Shown one piece after another: positions 31,198-43,934 of a stretch of DNA of 64,000 nucleotides (position 1 is its first letter; every line of letters begins with the position of its first letter). The position numbers were made by a program, and so were the translations under genes. The stretch spans positions 185,142,115 to 185,206,114 of the forward strand of contig NC_081413.1 of the NCBI RefSeq assembly GCF_030272615.1. The letters are read 5' to 3'. The notes beneath the pieces are model-generated. The model was not told where the DNA came from, ran no database searches, and saw only the letters and a program-made list of their open reading frames with translations. This stretch comes from Cryptomeria japonica (lineage: Eukaryota; Streptophyta; Pinopsida; Cupressales; Cupressaceae).

Positions 31198-34100
31198 TGT
31201 AGTGCCCCTCCCTGATTCATCTTGTCTTTTTGTACATTAGAGGATTATATTGATCTAGCTTAGTCTACTTTATGATGATTTGTTGGTATCATGCTATATA
31301 CTAACCTTATTTCATGATTGAATTGGATATGAAGATGGATCTATATTTGATGATTTATATATGTTCACTATTCATGATGGATTATATTTCTTAGGATATT
31401 TTGATGACATTATGATTATGCTAACCCTACTCTATGAGTGTGATGTTTGAATTGATGCTACGATGTTTGTGATTGTCTTCTAGTGTCTTAATGATTAGAG
31501 ACGATGTCATGCCACTCATTGCAAGAACAATATGATGTTTCGATTCTCTATCACTTTCCTGATCATTTATGATATATATGTGTTGTATATGTTGCATTAT
31601 GTGTAGTGGTGGATGTGGGATTGTAGGTACTAGACATCGACTCCACTTGGTCTCATAGGTCTAAGAGTGTCTTATCCCAATGGCAAGTTGTCAGAGATGG
31701 CATGAGTTTCCCTCTTACACTCTAGTATTAGTTGTTCACCTTGTCAGTTGTGTTGTGGTGTAAGCTGGTGGTTAGGGTCTTGTGCTAGTTTTTGACCTTT
31801 TGTCGGGTTGCTTGAGGTGATGTGGTTGTGTGGTTATTATTTAATTAATAACCAAATTAATATAATTTATTAATGTTTGGATTAGTTTATCATATAGCAT
31901 GTCTATTTATTTATTTAGTTTATTTATTGTTGAGATTTTATATTTATTTAATTGAGTTTGATTTATTGATTTAATGCTTTATTAATCATTTATTAATTAT
32001 TTATTGTTTAATGGTTATTTATTTATTATTTATTATTTAAAGAATTAATTGTTGACTAATTCTTCATTGTTGATTTGATTTTATATTTAATATTGAGTTT
32101 ATGTTTATATAAGCTTTTGCTTATTTAATTATTCTTGGGATTGATTAATTATTTGTTACTAATGTTTATGATATAATATTATTTTATTATTATTTGCATA
32201 ACTCGATATAATATAAAGTTTACCTACCCTCTTTTCCAATTGGTTGATTTTGAGTGGGGTAAGTGAATAATATTCTTAAATAATACTTACCTTGTTTTCA
32301 CGCATGGTAGGTATAATATATGGTTTTATGAAATTTTTTGATTGGTTGGTGGATTTCTATAGTTTTGAGTTTAATTTTCTATTTAATGGTTTTTCATGTG
32401 CGTTGTCGGGGTTGGCTTCTCTGCAATTTTGAACTTGAGCTTTTGGATTCTGATTGAATTTGGTTCCTAGAATTGCAGGGAGATTTGATTGAAGATTTGG
32501 ATTTTGAGGCTTTTGGATTGATTACTCATCGTTAGTTATTCTTGTCGGGATTGTGATTTCTAGGTTGGAGCTTGGTTTCTCTTTGCAAATTTTATTTCAA
32601 AATATTGTCTATAATGAAACTTTTTAAAGATTGTTTTAGAGATTGAATTTTCTATTTTAATTTCAAACTTGGTTTGGGGAGAAATTTATAAATAATTGAA
32701 TTTGTATTTGAGTTTAGTAAAAATATGGAAATGGTGCTTGTCAATAATTTCTTCTCTGCATATTCCCATTTAGACTTGTGTTATCTCTTTAATGTGATTG
32801 TGCTTGAGTTTATTAATCTTTTAGAAGGATATTTAAATTGCATTATGACTCCATTTGTATCTTCTTGTGATTTTGTGTGTGTATCAACAAGATTTGAGTG
32901 TCTGAGACTATGTCGGGAGTTGTTCCTTGAGATTCATGAGTTGTAATATTGTCTTAGTTTGTCTTGGAGATGATTTGATTTTTATATTATATTTGGACTA
33001 TCTTTGTAATGCTATTTTGTAACTATCTTTTCTTTATTTCATCTCTCTAAAGTTTTGTGTAAGTTTGGTGAAGTTTTGCGCACAACTGAGTGTGGTTGTG
33101 AAGGGGAATTGGTTTCATTTTCTATTTATATGATCATAATGTTTTATTTATGTGTTTCCCCAATGATATTTCATCCTCCCACACCTTATGGGAGTGTCTT
33201 TTTATCATTTGATTGTCCTTATGCAAAACTGGGCAAGTTCCAATTCATATTTTGTCTGTTTTTATGATTTTTGCATTCTAGACTGAAAACACTAATGTTT
33301 GGCCCCCAAAATGCCAAAGAAGACCCTAAAACACCAAAATATGGCTTGGGAGAGCTAAACTATCTCCTATGAATGCTAGTTTGGGTTTTTGTTGTGCTAT
33401 TTTGTTCAGAGTTGCTAGTTTTGGTAGTTTTTCCCAAGTTGGTCTCTTTTCCAGATTTTGTGTATTTACCAAAGGCATTTTGTGATTGAAATGAGTTCCT
33501 TAGAGGTGTTCATGATGTCATATTGGCTCTTTTTTAATGATCTTGTACTACAATAAGAGGTTTTGTGCCTTAGTGTTGAGGTTATTGTCCTTGTATGCTC
33601 CAACGAGAGGAAGAATGCCTCGTTGTTGAGGAATGAATGTGAAAGCTCCAGTGAGATGAGATTTCCTCACTATTGAGGTTTGGAAATGATTTTGGATTGG
33701 TCTTGATCTCATGTTTATACCTTGGTTTATTATTGCATTGTTTTGATGGAGGCTCTTGCTTAGTCTTTGAGTTTATGTTAAATCTATGCTTTAGATTGTA
33801 TTAGTGATGTTGTAACTGTATTCATATCATACATGAGCCTTCATGATGTTATTGTAATGTTATTTGATGTGTGTTTTACCCTAAGTTTATGGTCCATGAT
33901 TGGGAGAGTGATCTCTTGCATGTGTAGGACCAAGGTAATGAGCAATAGACTGCTAGGAAAGGGTCTAGACCTATCATGGAACCACATGAAGAGTTTATGT
34001 TTAATTGTAAGTGATAACCATAATAACCAAAATTAGGAATTCACTTAATCAAGATAATAAAATTGGTTTTTGTACCCCACCTCATAGCCTTGAGTGAAGA

Positions 34101-34199
34101 CTCAGGATGATCTTGGGAAGACCATGGAGAGGGTAAGCTGAACTTTGTTGGTTCCTCATAGGTTGAGATGGCTCCACATGTCTATCAAGGGTGTGGGTG
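31198..34199 (+). mobile_element. Insertion B, proximal part (left contig)
   Basis: B starts TGTAGTGCCCCTCCCTG at 31198 and runs to the C insertion at 34200. It includes the target sequence GGGTG (34195-34199). It is AT-rich, especially 31850-32200. Only short frames are present, and no gag or pol was recognised. The matching, complete B is at 43935-57506. In this contig its far end is lost because C runs into the gap. Confidence 0.85.
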
Positions 34200-35609
34200 T
34201 GTTGGCATTTTGCATATAGATTGGATTAATGATATGTTGTCATTGATGTCAATTGAACCGGTAATGGTATTCATGTTATTGTTGATATTGTTATTTTTTA
34301 TATTGGCTAGTAACCAGTAAGAAGAGCTTTGTGGAAGATGGTGTAAACTGGTATGTTAAGTTTGAGAGTTGAACTAGTAAACCGGTGTAAAGGGTTAAAC
34401 CTTTCTATGCAATGTAACCGGTAAACCCTATCAGTTGTTAAACCCTAACCGATCAAGTTTGTTGGTTTATTATCTAATGAGTGGTAATGATGAAGACACG
34501 TGTGATCATTGTACGAGGATAAGTTCTGATTGTTTTGGCATGTTTGTTTATTTTCTAGGGAAGGAGAAAAGTGGATTGCATCTAATGCATAGCACGTGAT
34601 GAGTTACAAAGTTTGATGAAGCGGTGATCATGGAGCGGTTGGAATTTTCTTGAAGAATGTGAAGAGATTGTTATGATTTCTAATGGTCAAGATTGTACCG
34701 ACTTGTTTGTAATCTCGATGATGAGAATTAGGTATTTGTTGTGTTACCAACCTAATTGATTTGTATTTAAGGTCGATGAAGTTGTTGGAAATATTGGCAG
34801 AAACTTGTTGAGTGTGTAGTTTCCTAACCAATGAGTGGATCTGCACTTTGAGTAAAGGCGGATTGAAGCTTAAAAGGATCTGATCAAGTAAATGTAGTTC
34901 TATTCAGACAAATCAAGGAAACCTATTGGTTTCTAACAATTATACAAGAAGTAAAATCCCTTAACCGGGTAAGTTGTAATAGTCTTGGTTACTTATTAAA
35001 TCCATTAACAAGGTGGTCCATTAGCTCGGATTCTTAAATCATCCAGCGAGGTTACTCCTAACAAGGTATTGTGCTTTTCATCAAGGCATATTTGTATATT
35101 CCTTAACCGGGTGATTCCTAACCAGAATTAGTTCTTAACATGACTTATTGTAAAGCTTTAATAGACTTGGCTCCTAAAAGGGCGAACTTCAAAAGAGTTC
35201 ATATAGTTAACCTTGTGAGTCTCATCTCACTATGGTTTTTACCTATTTGGTTTTTCCACATATAAACATTTGTGTCAAGTGGTGAATGTTTTTGTGGTTA
35301 TGATCTTATTTGTTGATTTGATTAACTTTTGATAAGGCATGATAACTAGAAGCATTGAGAGATGAATATGTTGAGATATGATTAAGAATTGTTGATGTTT
35401 ACAAGATTGGAGTTGTTTACCGTTAAGTTGTCATGATAGTCAAACCGGTTAATGTCAAGTATTCCTATGAATATTGATATTGACTGTGATATGTTAACTT
35501 TTTGTGATTGAATTTGAGTTTGGGAACTTTGTATCAGTTTTTCAGCATACTAATTCACCCCCCCCCTCTCAGTATTATACAAGATACTTATTATTTCATC
35601 ATACCATCA
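34200..35609 (+). repeat. 5' LTR of element C (left contig)
   Basis: This 1410-bp LTR starts TGTTGGCATTTTGCATATAG and ends CATACCATCA, followed by the primer site ATTGGTATCAGAGC at 35610. A TATTTAAGG stretch near 34765 may be its TATA region. The inverted copy 53094-54504 is one base longer in the poly-C/poly-G run. Confidence 0.93.
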
Positions 35610-36703
35610 ATTGGTATCAGAGCATCTCAGGTCCTCTTTAATCTAAAAGCCTGACAACTTGAGGAAAAGATCTTGTAGATCATGATGAAGAAAGAAGGTC
35701 TAAAGTTCAACAAAGATAACTATAGAATATGGAGTGACAAAATGAAGATTTACATTAAGAGTCTTGGTAGTCAATATTGGGATCATATAGATACTTAGTA
35801 TATTACACCAACTGGAACCCTGACTGGTGATCAGAAGAAAGAACAACAAGAAAAATCACCAAGCATTAGAGGCTATTGTTAGTTCCTTGTCTGATGCTGA
35901 ATATGTAGATGTTCATGGTCTTGAAACTGCATGTGAAGTATGGAAAAAACTTGATGAGATTTATAGTGGTGATGAATATGTTAAGATTGCTAAAGAGGAG
36001 AGTCTAAGAGGAAAGTTTGATGACATGATAATGTCTGAAGGTGAAAATATCCAACAGTATGGTCAAAGGATAAAAGAGATAGTTGGTGAAATAAAGAGTA
36101 CAGGAGGGAAAGTGGAAGATGCCACAGTGATCAGTAAGGTACTGAGAACCCTACTACCGATCTATGCTATCCGAGTTGCATCTATTCAAGAGCTGAAATC
36201 CATTAACAAGACAACGATATCTCTTGACTCTATTATTGGCAAACTTACTGCTTTTGAACTAAATGGCTATGATGGTAGTGTACAAAAATCAGAATCTGCA
36301 TTTAGAGCTTCTATCTCTAACCCATCTATGAGAAGAAGTAAAGATATTGGCCATAGTTATGAATCTAGATCTAGTAGAGATGCTGATGATGAAGACAACT
36401 TAGTGGAACTTGAAGCATTGTTGGCAAAATCACTGCCTAGAGGCACTGGTAAATATAGTGGTAAGCTACCTTTAAAATGTTTTCCATGCAATAAGATTGG
36501 CCATATAGCAGTTAATTGCCCTAATGGTGAAAATAAATACAAGAGAGACAAATTTAAGAAGTATAAGGGTAAAGGCAAGAGAGATTATCTTGTAGCTATT
36601 GATAGTGGTATTACTGATGAAGAATCTGATGATGATGCTAGTGAATATATTATGTTTGTAGCTATTAAGGAAGAAATATCAGATCAAAAGGCACTAGTAT
36701 CTA
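35610..36703 (+). pseudogene. Gag of element C, cut by the assembly gap
   Basis: After the primer site (35610-35623), gag begins at about 35681 (MMKKEGLKFNKDNYRIWSDKM). A stop and frameshift near 35800-35830 follow. The frame is then open from 35827 with the UBN2-type capsid region (VHGLETACEVWKKLDEIYSG, GENIQQYGQRIKEIVGEIK, LRTLLPIYAIRVASIQELK). A zinc knuckle CFPCNKIGHIAVNC is at about 36478-36520, and an acidic stretch follows. The sequence stops at 36703 just before the protease. The right-contig copy continues past this point. Confidence 0.92.
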
Positions 36704-37203
36704 NNNNNNNNNNNNNNNNNNNNNNNNNNNNNNNNNNNNNNNNNNNNNNNNNNNNNNNNNNNNNNNNNNNNNNNNNNNNNNNNNNNNNNNNNNNNNNNNN
36801 NNNNNNNNNNNNNNNNNNNNNNNNNNNNNNNNNNNNNNNNNNNNNNNNNNNNNNNNNNNNNNNNNNNNNNNNNNNNNNNNNNNNNNNNNNNNNNNNNNNN
36901 NNNNNNNNNNNNNNNNNNNNNNNNNNNNNNNNNNNNNNNNNNNNNNNNNNNNNNNNNNNNNNNNNNNNNNNNNNNNNNNNNNNNNNNNNNNNNNNNNNNN
37001 NNNNNNNNNNNNNNNNNNNNNNNNNNNNNNNNNNNNNNNNNNNNNNNNNNNNNNNNNNNNNNNNNNNNNNNNNNNNNNNNNNNNNNNNNNNNNNNNNNNN
37101 NNNNNNNNNNNNNNNNNNNNNNNNNNNNNNNNNNNNNNNNNNNNNNNNNNNNNNNNNNNNNNNNNNNNNNNNNNNNNNNNNNNNNNNNNNNNNNNNNNNN
37201 NNN
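36704..37203. other. Assembly gap, exactly 500 N
   Basis: An exact 500-base N run marks a scaffold join of unknown true length. Left of it is gag of element C; right of it is the region before the RT of a different family (F). Confidence 0.99.
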
Positions 37204-38970
37204 AAATAATCATAAATAACTGGCAATGCCTCAATCAGATAGGAAACTAAGATAGTTACACTGACACAATCAGAAAATTCAACTATGACTGATGATCAGA
37301 GCAGTGAACCTGAAGTTCAGAAGACACCAAAGTATGTAAGATTAAATCATTCTGAAGATCAAATTATTGGAGATAGGAACAAGGGAGTTATGACAAGAAG
37401 AAGACTCGCAAATGAAGAGGTATGTGTTATTTCTCAAATTGAATTGGCATGTGTTATCGAAGCTTGTAAAGATAAACATTGGTTAAAGGCTATGGAAGAT
37501 GAATTAGGTCAGATAGAGAAGAATGAAACTTGGACTTTAGTTCCCTAGTCTAAAAATAGGAATGTTATTGGAACTAAATGGGTTTTTAGGAATAAATTGA
37601 ATGAGGATGGTCAAGTTGTAAGAAACAAGGCTAGATTGGTTTGTAGAGGATATTCTCAAATGGAAGGAATTGATTATGGTGAGACATTTGTACCTGTAGC
37701 TAGAATTGAAGCTGTTAGACTATTTCTTGTCTATGCAGCTTATAAGAAATATAAGGTTTATCAAATAGATTTTAAATGTGCATTTTTGAATGGTGAACTT
37801 GAGGAAGAAGTATACATTGAGCAACCTGATGGATTTTCACTGACAGATGATAAAGATATGGTTTGCATATTGAAGAAAGCTTTATATGGTTTGAAACAGG
37901 CTCCTAGAGATTGGTATGCAAGGTTGGATAAATATCTTTTGAAGCTTGGTTTTACTAAAGGTAGTACTGATACTAATTTATATTATAAGGTCACTGATAA
38001 CGATATTCCGATTATTGAAGTATTTGTTGATGATATCATTTTTGGAGGAGAAGATAAATTGTGCATGGAATTTGCTAACAATATGAAGAATGAATTTGAA
38101 ATGTCCATGATTGGTGAGATGAAATTTTTCTTAGGTTTGCAGATTACTCAAACTAACAAAGGCATTTTTATCTGTCAAACTAAGTATCTAAAGGAATTGT
38201 TGAAGAAGTTTGGTATGGATAATTCCAAACTTGTAAGTACTCCTATGGTGACAAGTGAGAAATTATCTATCAAGGATACTTCTACACTGATAAATCTGAC
38301 AAGGTAGAAGAATATGATTGGTGGTCTATTATATCTAAATTATACTAGACCAAATATTATGAATGCAGTAAGTATTGTTTCAATATATCAAAGTAATCCT
38401 AAAGAAAATCATGAATGTGCAGTAAAGAGGATATTCCGGTATTTGCAAGGAACAATAGAATATGGTTTATGGTATTCTAAAAATGGTGATTTCACTTTAT
38501 GTGCATATACTGACTCAGACTGGGCAGGAGATGCTAATGATAGGAAGAACACTTCTAGTGGTGCTTTCTTTCTTGGAAAGAAACTAGTTTCATGGATCAG
38601 CAAAAAATAGTCATGCATTTCTTTATCTACTGCAGAAGCTGAGTATGTTGCAGCAGCAACTAATTGCACTCAAGTCTTGTGGATGAAGCAAATGTTGAAG
38701 GATATCAGGGTAAATTATAGTGAACCAATAGTTGTCTACTGTGACAACTTTGCATCTATTGACATGTCTAAAAATCCCTATTTCACTCTAAGACTAAGCA
38801 TATATCAATAAAGTGTAACTTTCTGAAGGACAAGGTAGAAGGAAAGGAAGTCAAATTGGTTTATGTGAACACTAAAGAACATATTGAAGATATATTCATT
38901 AAACCATTGTCTAAAGAATCATTTGAGTATTTGAGAGACATGTTAGAGGTTTTTGCCCCTCCGACAGAGA
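37204..38970 (+). pseudogene. Reverse transcriptase and RNase H of element F (5' end lost in gap)
   Basis: From 37285 the sequence reads through the pre-RT region (KTPKYVRLNHSEDQIIGDRNKG, MTRRRLANEEV). It enters the RT with [59 protein letters not shown] and [20 protein letters not shown]. The active site [14 protein letters not shown] follows, then [18 protein letters not shown]. RNase H follows with GGLLYLNYTRPNIMNAV, YTDSDWAGDANDRKNTSSGAFFLGKKL and STAEAEYVAAATN. Stops at 37547, 38305 and 38608 and a frameshift near 38780 inactivate it. It is the best preserved RT in the window. Confidence 0.94.
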
Positions 38971-39311
38971 CTTGATTGATGCAGTTTGTCATCAGTTCGT
39001 CATACATTATCAGAGACATTATTCATTCCAGCACTGATGAGTGGTGCTACTACTCAAGGGGAGTAGTCATCTTTGAGATTGAGAGGTTTACATTATCTCT
39101 TTGATATTTTTGTCAAATTTTTGGCATTAATGTCACAAGGGGAGAGATATTGATGTGAAAAATAAGAAAAGGAGTTGTATACATTAGGGGGAGATTTATT
39201 GATATTCAAGAGATTGTTGGTTATCTTCCACAAGGAGAGACTTGTTTGGCATTTTTTGGTACTTAGATGATTTTCACATCTAGTGTTGCCATCAATGCCA
39301 AAGGGGGAGAT
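38971..39311 (+). other. 3' untranslated region of F with several polypurine boxes
   Basis: Non-coding. Purine boxes are at about 39057 (AAGGGGAG), 39138 (AAGGGGAGAG), 39186 (AGGGGGAGA) and the LTR-proximal CCAAAGGGGGAGAT (39298-39311). CATCAATG at 39290-39297 can pair with CATTGATG at 39345-39352 inside the LTR. Confidence 0.8.
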
Positions 39312-40538
39312 TGTTGGCATTATGGATGAATTAATTATGTGTTGCATTGATGTCAACACTAGCTGTTATAGTTGGTTACCAATAGATAGGTTTTGGTTAC
39401 CGGTATAAGATCTAGTGTTACCAACAGAAGAGACTATCTATTGGACACTTTTGGCATGATTGGATCAATAGAGTATGTTTGATTTCATGTGTCACATGTT
39501 CCTTGAGAATGTTCTGGTTAATTGGTATTGACTTGGTAATCGGATGCTATCATACACTCTTGTAAACCATTATCGGCATTGGTTTAACATTTAACCGCTA
39601 GAGCTTTCACTGAGGAATCTTGACATGATGCATAATTGGTATTCGTGCGGCTTCTAGATGGATTTTAGGATGCTGAAGATGTTCTTTGATCATGCTTCAA
39701 CTGCTTGAAGACATTTCTTTGGCATGGTGGACCTAGGATACGTCTGATACCTATCTAGGTTATGGACCGGTATCATGATAATGTGTTCTCTACATATTAC
39801 CGGGTTGTTTCGGGGTGTTCTATGGATTGGTTATTCTTGTTTTGGCCTTAAGCTGACATGGCATATCATTGTAATATGGATTTATATAATGGTCTTATTG
39901 TAATATCTTTTAGGTGGCTGACCTAATTGGTTTAGGCCTTAGGGTTGGTATAAAATGATGTAAGATCTCATTGTAATAAGTGTTCATGGTTGTGGAATGT
40001 AATATCGTATGTGAAGGAGATTTTGTCGATCATAGGTGATCGAATTGGGATTAAGGAAGAGGTCAAAGGCCTTCGATATTGAACTTAATCAGGACTGTAA
40101 TCAGGCATGGTAGATGTTATCTTTGGCAGTTCATTATTATGGATTGTTGTCCATATATCTTGAGGTGGTTTTAACCTCTATAGTTAGTGAGACTCTTTTG
40201 TAATGAGTAGTACACTCTAAGTAGTGTGCCTTCCTACATGTGCAAGCCCCTCATTGTAACACACACTTTTTGCAAAAGTATTATCTAACTATGGGTAAGC
40301 TTCCCACCATGGTTTTTCCATTTTCAGGTTTTCCATGTACAAATCATGGTGTTATGTGCTATGGTTTCTTTGCATTGATTATCTATTTAATTATTAAGTT
40401 GTATTGTTTATCGGTATTTGTTTCTACCCTACCGATACTTAATCTAGTTTAAGGTTATTAAGTGGATTAAATGATATAATCTGTTAACAATTGATTCACC
40501 CCCCCCCCCCTCTCAGTTGGTCACTGGTTATCCTAACA
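39312..40538 (+). repeat. 3' LTR of element F
   Basis: This 1227-bp LTR starts TGTTGGCATTATGG and ends TTATCCTAACA. A TATA-like GGTATAAAATG lies near 39953-39963. A poly-C run with CTCTCAGT lies near the end (40499-40517). The next bases CATTT would be its target duplication. It differs from the C-family LTR left of the gap, so those two are not the ends of one element. It sits 16 bp before A's primer site. Confidence 0.9.
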
Positions 40539-40572
40539 CATTTATGTTCCCTCAATTAGTATCAAAGCCTTA
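40539..40572 (+). mobile_element. End of A's 5' LTR and A's primer binding site (right contig)
   Basis: CATTTATGTTCCCTCA (40539-40554) is read as the last 16 bp of A's 5' LTR, left after F inserted. ATTAGTATCAAAGCC (40555-40569) is a decayed tRNA-iMet primer site (canonical ATTGGTATCAGAGCC). Confidence 0.75.
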
Positions 40573-40628
40573 GGTTACCTGGCAGATGAGCTTTCTCTAG
40601 CTTGGGTATATTATGGTTTGTGAACAGA

Positions 40629-42923
40629 ATGGCTAGGATTGAATCCTCCTCTATTAAAGTGCCAATGTTTAATGGCATAAACTATGCCTTTTAGAGTAGA
40701 AGAATGGAAACCTATCTATCCTCCTTAGGCTATGATACATGGATGCTAGTTAAAAATGGCTATATCTTTCCTCAAACTCCTCCTACCAATCCTAATGCCA
40801 AACATGAATATGAGTGCAATGCTAAAGTGAAGAATGCTATTCTAAGTGGCCTATTTAATATAGAGTTTGTCAATGTTATGTATTGTATGTCTATAAAATA
40901 AACATGGGACAAGCTGTAGAGAATCTATGAAGGAGATGTAAAGGTGAAGGAGGCTAAACTACAAAATATTCAAGCTCAGTTTGAAGGCCTGAAAATGAAG
41001 AAAGAAGAAAAGATTGATTATTATCTACAAAGTGTAGATGGAATAGTAAATGTTGTATGAGGGCTTGGAGAGGACATTATAGATGAAGTTATAGTCAATA
41101 AAGTTCTATGATCACTAACAACAAAGTATGACACAAAATTCGCTATCATTTAGGAAGCTAAGGACATGAAAAATATTCTTCATGGATCAACTATTTGGAT
41201 CATTATCATCTTATGAGATGAGGATTGTAAGTGTTTAAACATCCAAGAGAGAAGTTTCCTTCAATGCCATTAAGAAAGGGAAAGAGGTAGAAACAAGTGT
41301 TGATGAAGATGACCCTAACACTACTGAAAAAAACTTTGTCAAGAAGCTAAAGAAGGATTTGGAAAATACAAAGGCAAGATGTCATTCAAATGTTTCAACT
41401 GTGGTAAGATAAGACATTTTGTTTCTAAGTGCCAATATGAAGAGAAAAGGTAAAAAGTTTTTCAAATAAGAAAGAAGAAATTTTCAAAAGAAGAAAAGTC
41501 TCTTGACCTTCGATAATGACATCTCTGATGATGAAAGTGGTTAGTTGAAATTTATGGTGATGATGAAAAAAAACTTTACATGTTCATGGAAAAAGATGTG
41601 TTAAATGAGAAGCGGATCTCAAAGAATGGAAGTGGAGCTCAATCTAAAAATCCAAATGCATTTGATAGTGATGAGGAAAATGAATCTGATGTTGAAGTTG
41701 GCCTACAAGGAGAATTAATATGTGCTATTGAAGAATTAAATAGATTAAAGATAGAGTATGCCAAATACATAAAAAATTTCATAAATGAACAAAACCTACT
41801 AAGCAAGAAACTTGAAGAATCTGATCTGAAAATCACCATTTTAACAGCTCAGCTAGAACAAGTCAAGAGAATGAGTAATGTAATAAAATAAGAAATCAAT
41901 GCAAAATAAAATTAATTGCAAAAATTGGAAGAAGAAGTGATAAATCTTAGAAAAGAGCTTGAGAAATGTAGGGATGATCTCAAGGCTGAAATATGAAAGC
42001 AACACCAATGCATTAAATGACATGCTTAGAAAACAAAATAAGAATAAAGATCATCATGGTCTAGGTTATGAACAAGGAGAGATCTCTAAGGCCAAAGAAA
42101 ATTCAAGGAAGAAGATTGATTTGAAATCCTTTGTCAAGAGTAAAAAGGAAGTTACCATTGCTCCAAAAGAAGAGAATACTGTCACAAAAGACAAGACCAA
42201 GCATAACAGTGATGGCTTTACAAGAGTTAAAGATACAAGAAGAAAGTTTAGAAGACATCCTCCTGGTAGAATAAAAATGTGGAATAACCATCAATTCAAC
42301 AATTAGTATGTACCCGAGTTCCTTGGTTATTTCTATAAGTGTAATATTTATGGTCACAAATTTTAAAACTGTAAAGTCCACAATAGATTAGTTGTAGACT
42401 TCATTAGCAAGAATCCTTTTGCTCCCTTGAGAAATACAGAAATAATTTGTAATAATTTCAACAAGCTAGGACATAGGAGTGCTAAGTACAAAAGTAATAA
42501 AAATCAATCAAGTAAATGGTTCCTCACTCCTCAATTCAATAAGAACATAGTATGCTACAAGTGCAACAACTTTTGTCACATTACTAAACACTATAGAACT
42601 AAAGTTCCCAAACAAGAAAATAAAGTAGGTAATACTTTTTTAGACAAATCTGAATCAAAAGTCACAACTAAGAAGAAAGAGATCAAACAAGTTTGGAAAG
42701 AAAAGGGTAAAGAGAATGGAGTGTCAAACCTGCTAGTACAAACTACTCTTCATTCCAAAAGGAAAAATATTTGGGTAATTAACAATGGCCACTCCAATCA
42801 CATGATAGGAGACAAAGATAAATTCATAAAACTTGAAGATTGGAATGGTGGTTTAGTTAGATTTGGTGATAAGTCCTTAATCAAGATAAAAGTAAAAGGA
42901 ACCTTAAGCATAGATGAAAATTA
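40629..42923 (+). pseudogene. Gag and protease of element A (broken)
   Basis: Gag starts at 40629 (MARIESSSIKVPMFNGINYAF, then a stop). It carries a DUF4219/UBN2-type capsid region (METYLSSLGYDTWMLVKNGY, FEGLKMKKEEKIDYYLQ). A zinc knuckle CFNCGKIRHFVSKC is at 41391-41432. A coiled coil (about 41690-41980) and a GLGYEQGEIS linker follow, then further, partly decayed knuckles (CYKCNNFCHITKHY near 42552). The protease active site near 42775-42800 reads VINNGHSNHM, where VIDSG is expected, so the catalytic Asp is Asn. Coiled coil, GLGY linker and serial knuckles match the E-family gag, which suggests E derives from an A-like element. Confidence 0.87.
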
Positions 42924-43934
42924 ATGTCACATAATACTTATTATCTAGAAATGTTGAAACACAACTTGCTTAGTGTTAGTCAAATGTGTGACAATGGCTA
43001 CAAATTCACATTTGATTATAAAGGCTATGAAATTAGGAGAGAAAAGAGTGTAAGGCTTGTAGCTAAAGGTAAAAGAACTGATGCACAAGTATGTAATCTA
43101 AAAGAGTGTCATGGGACATAATTCATGATAGGACAAGTTGATGAGAGCTAGTTATGGCATAGAAGATTAGGCTATAAAAAATTTGACAATCTTGTTAGAG
43201 TGAGCTCAAAGGGATATGTGAGACATATACCTAAGATTACTAAACCAACAAACACTATTTGTGATGAGTGTCAAAAAGGTAAGCAAACTAGAGTAAGTTT
43301 CAAGACAAAGGAATACTCAACCACAAGGCCATTGGAACTAATACATACAGACTTATGTAGTCATACTAGGACAAGAGCTCTAAATGGTTAAAAAGTACTT
43401 CATGCTATTAATAGATGATTACTTACAGATGACTCAGGTAAATTTATTGCAAGACAAGTCACAAGCATTCGAAAGGTTCAAAATTTTCAGAAAAATGATT
43501 GGGAAAGAGAATGGATACAAGGTTAAATTTTTAAGATCAAATTGTGGAGGTGAATTCACTTCAAATTAATTTGAATAATATTGTGAGCAACATGGAATAA
43601 AAGACAATATTGTACTCCTAGAACACCTCAACAAAATGGTATTATAGAAAGAAAGAATAGAATGGTTAAAGAAATGACAAGAATGATGTTGAATGAATCA
43701 AACTTTCTTGATGTCTACTAGAAAGAGGTTGTCTACACTACAATCTTCATACTTAATAGGGCTTGACTAAGATTGAATAACAAAAGGACACCATATGAGT
43801 TGTGGTATTGGAAGAAACCCTTTGTTTAGTACTTTAAAGTCTTTGGAAGAAAGTGTTTTATCAGAAGAGATGATGATGGATTAGTAAGTTTTGATGCAAG
43901 GTTTGATGAAGGCATATTCTTGGGCTACTCAACT
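42924..43934 (+). pseudogene. Integrase of element A (broken, interrupted by B)
   Basis: The GAG_pre-integrase motif is visible (ICDECQKGKQTRVSF, 43257-43301). The rve core follows: LELIHTDLCSHTRTRALNG, KYFMLLIDDYLQMTQV, LQDKSQAFERFKIFRK and FLRSNCGGEFTSN (second catalytic Asp is Asn). RTPQQNGIIERKNRMVKEM keeps the Glu. The C-terminal RRDDDGLVSFDARFDEGIFLGYST runs into CAACT (43930-43934), where B inserted. The frame continues at 57512 with RKAYKCFN in register. Stops and frameshifts are numerous. Confidence 0.9.

Larger units (their letters stand above)
24704..36703 (+). repeat. Left arm of a 12-kb inverted repeat
   Basis: Every feature from 24704 to 36703 recurs in reverse complement at 52000-64000. 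Paired coordinates sum to 88704, and to 88703 beyond about 35565, where a poly-C run differs by one base. Differences are scattered single bases (for example FCRTRKN against FSRTRKN in gag, METPMATG against METSMATG in ORF2). The arm stops exactly at the N gap, and the other arm runs off the window end, so full length is unknown. The arms share every nested junction, so they are copies of one locus. Confidence 0.95.

Noticed and set aside
32725-34036. Several 67-73-codon hydrophobic frames in B.
   Set aside because: They are AT-rich random frames in a non-coding insertion; conserved only because the arms are recent copies.
34200-40538. One copia element running through the gap (gag on the left, RT and LTR on the right, same strand).
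   Set aside because: The LTR at 34200-35609 and the LTR at 39312-40538 are different families, and the RT right of the gap is clearly different from C's RT at 49788-50396.
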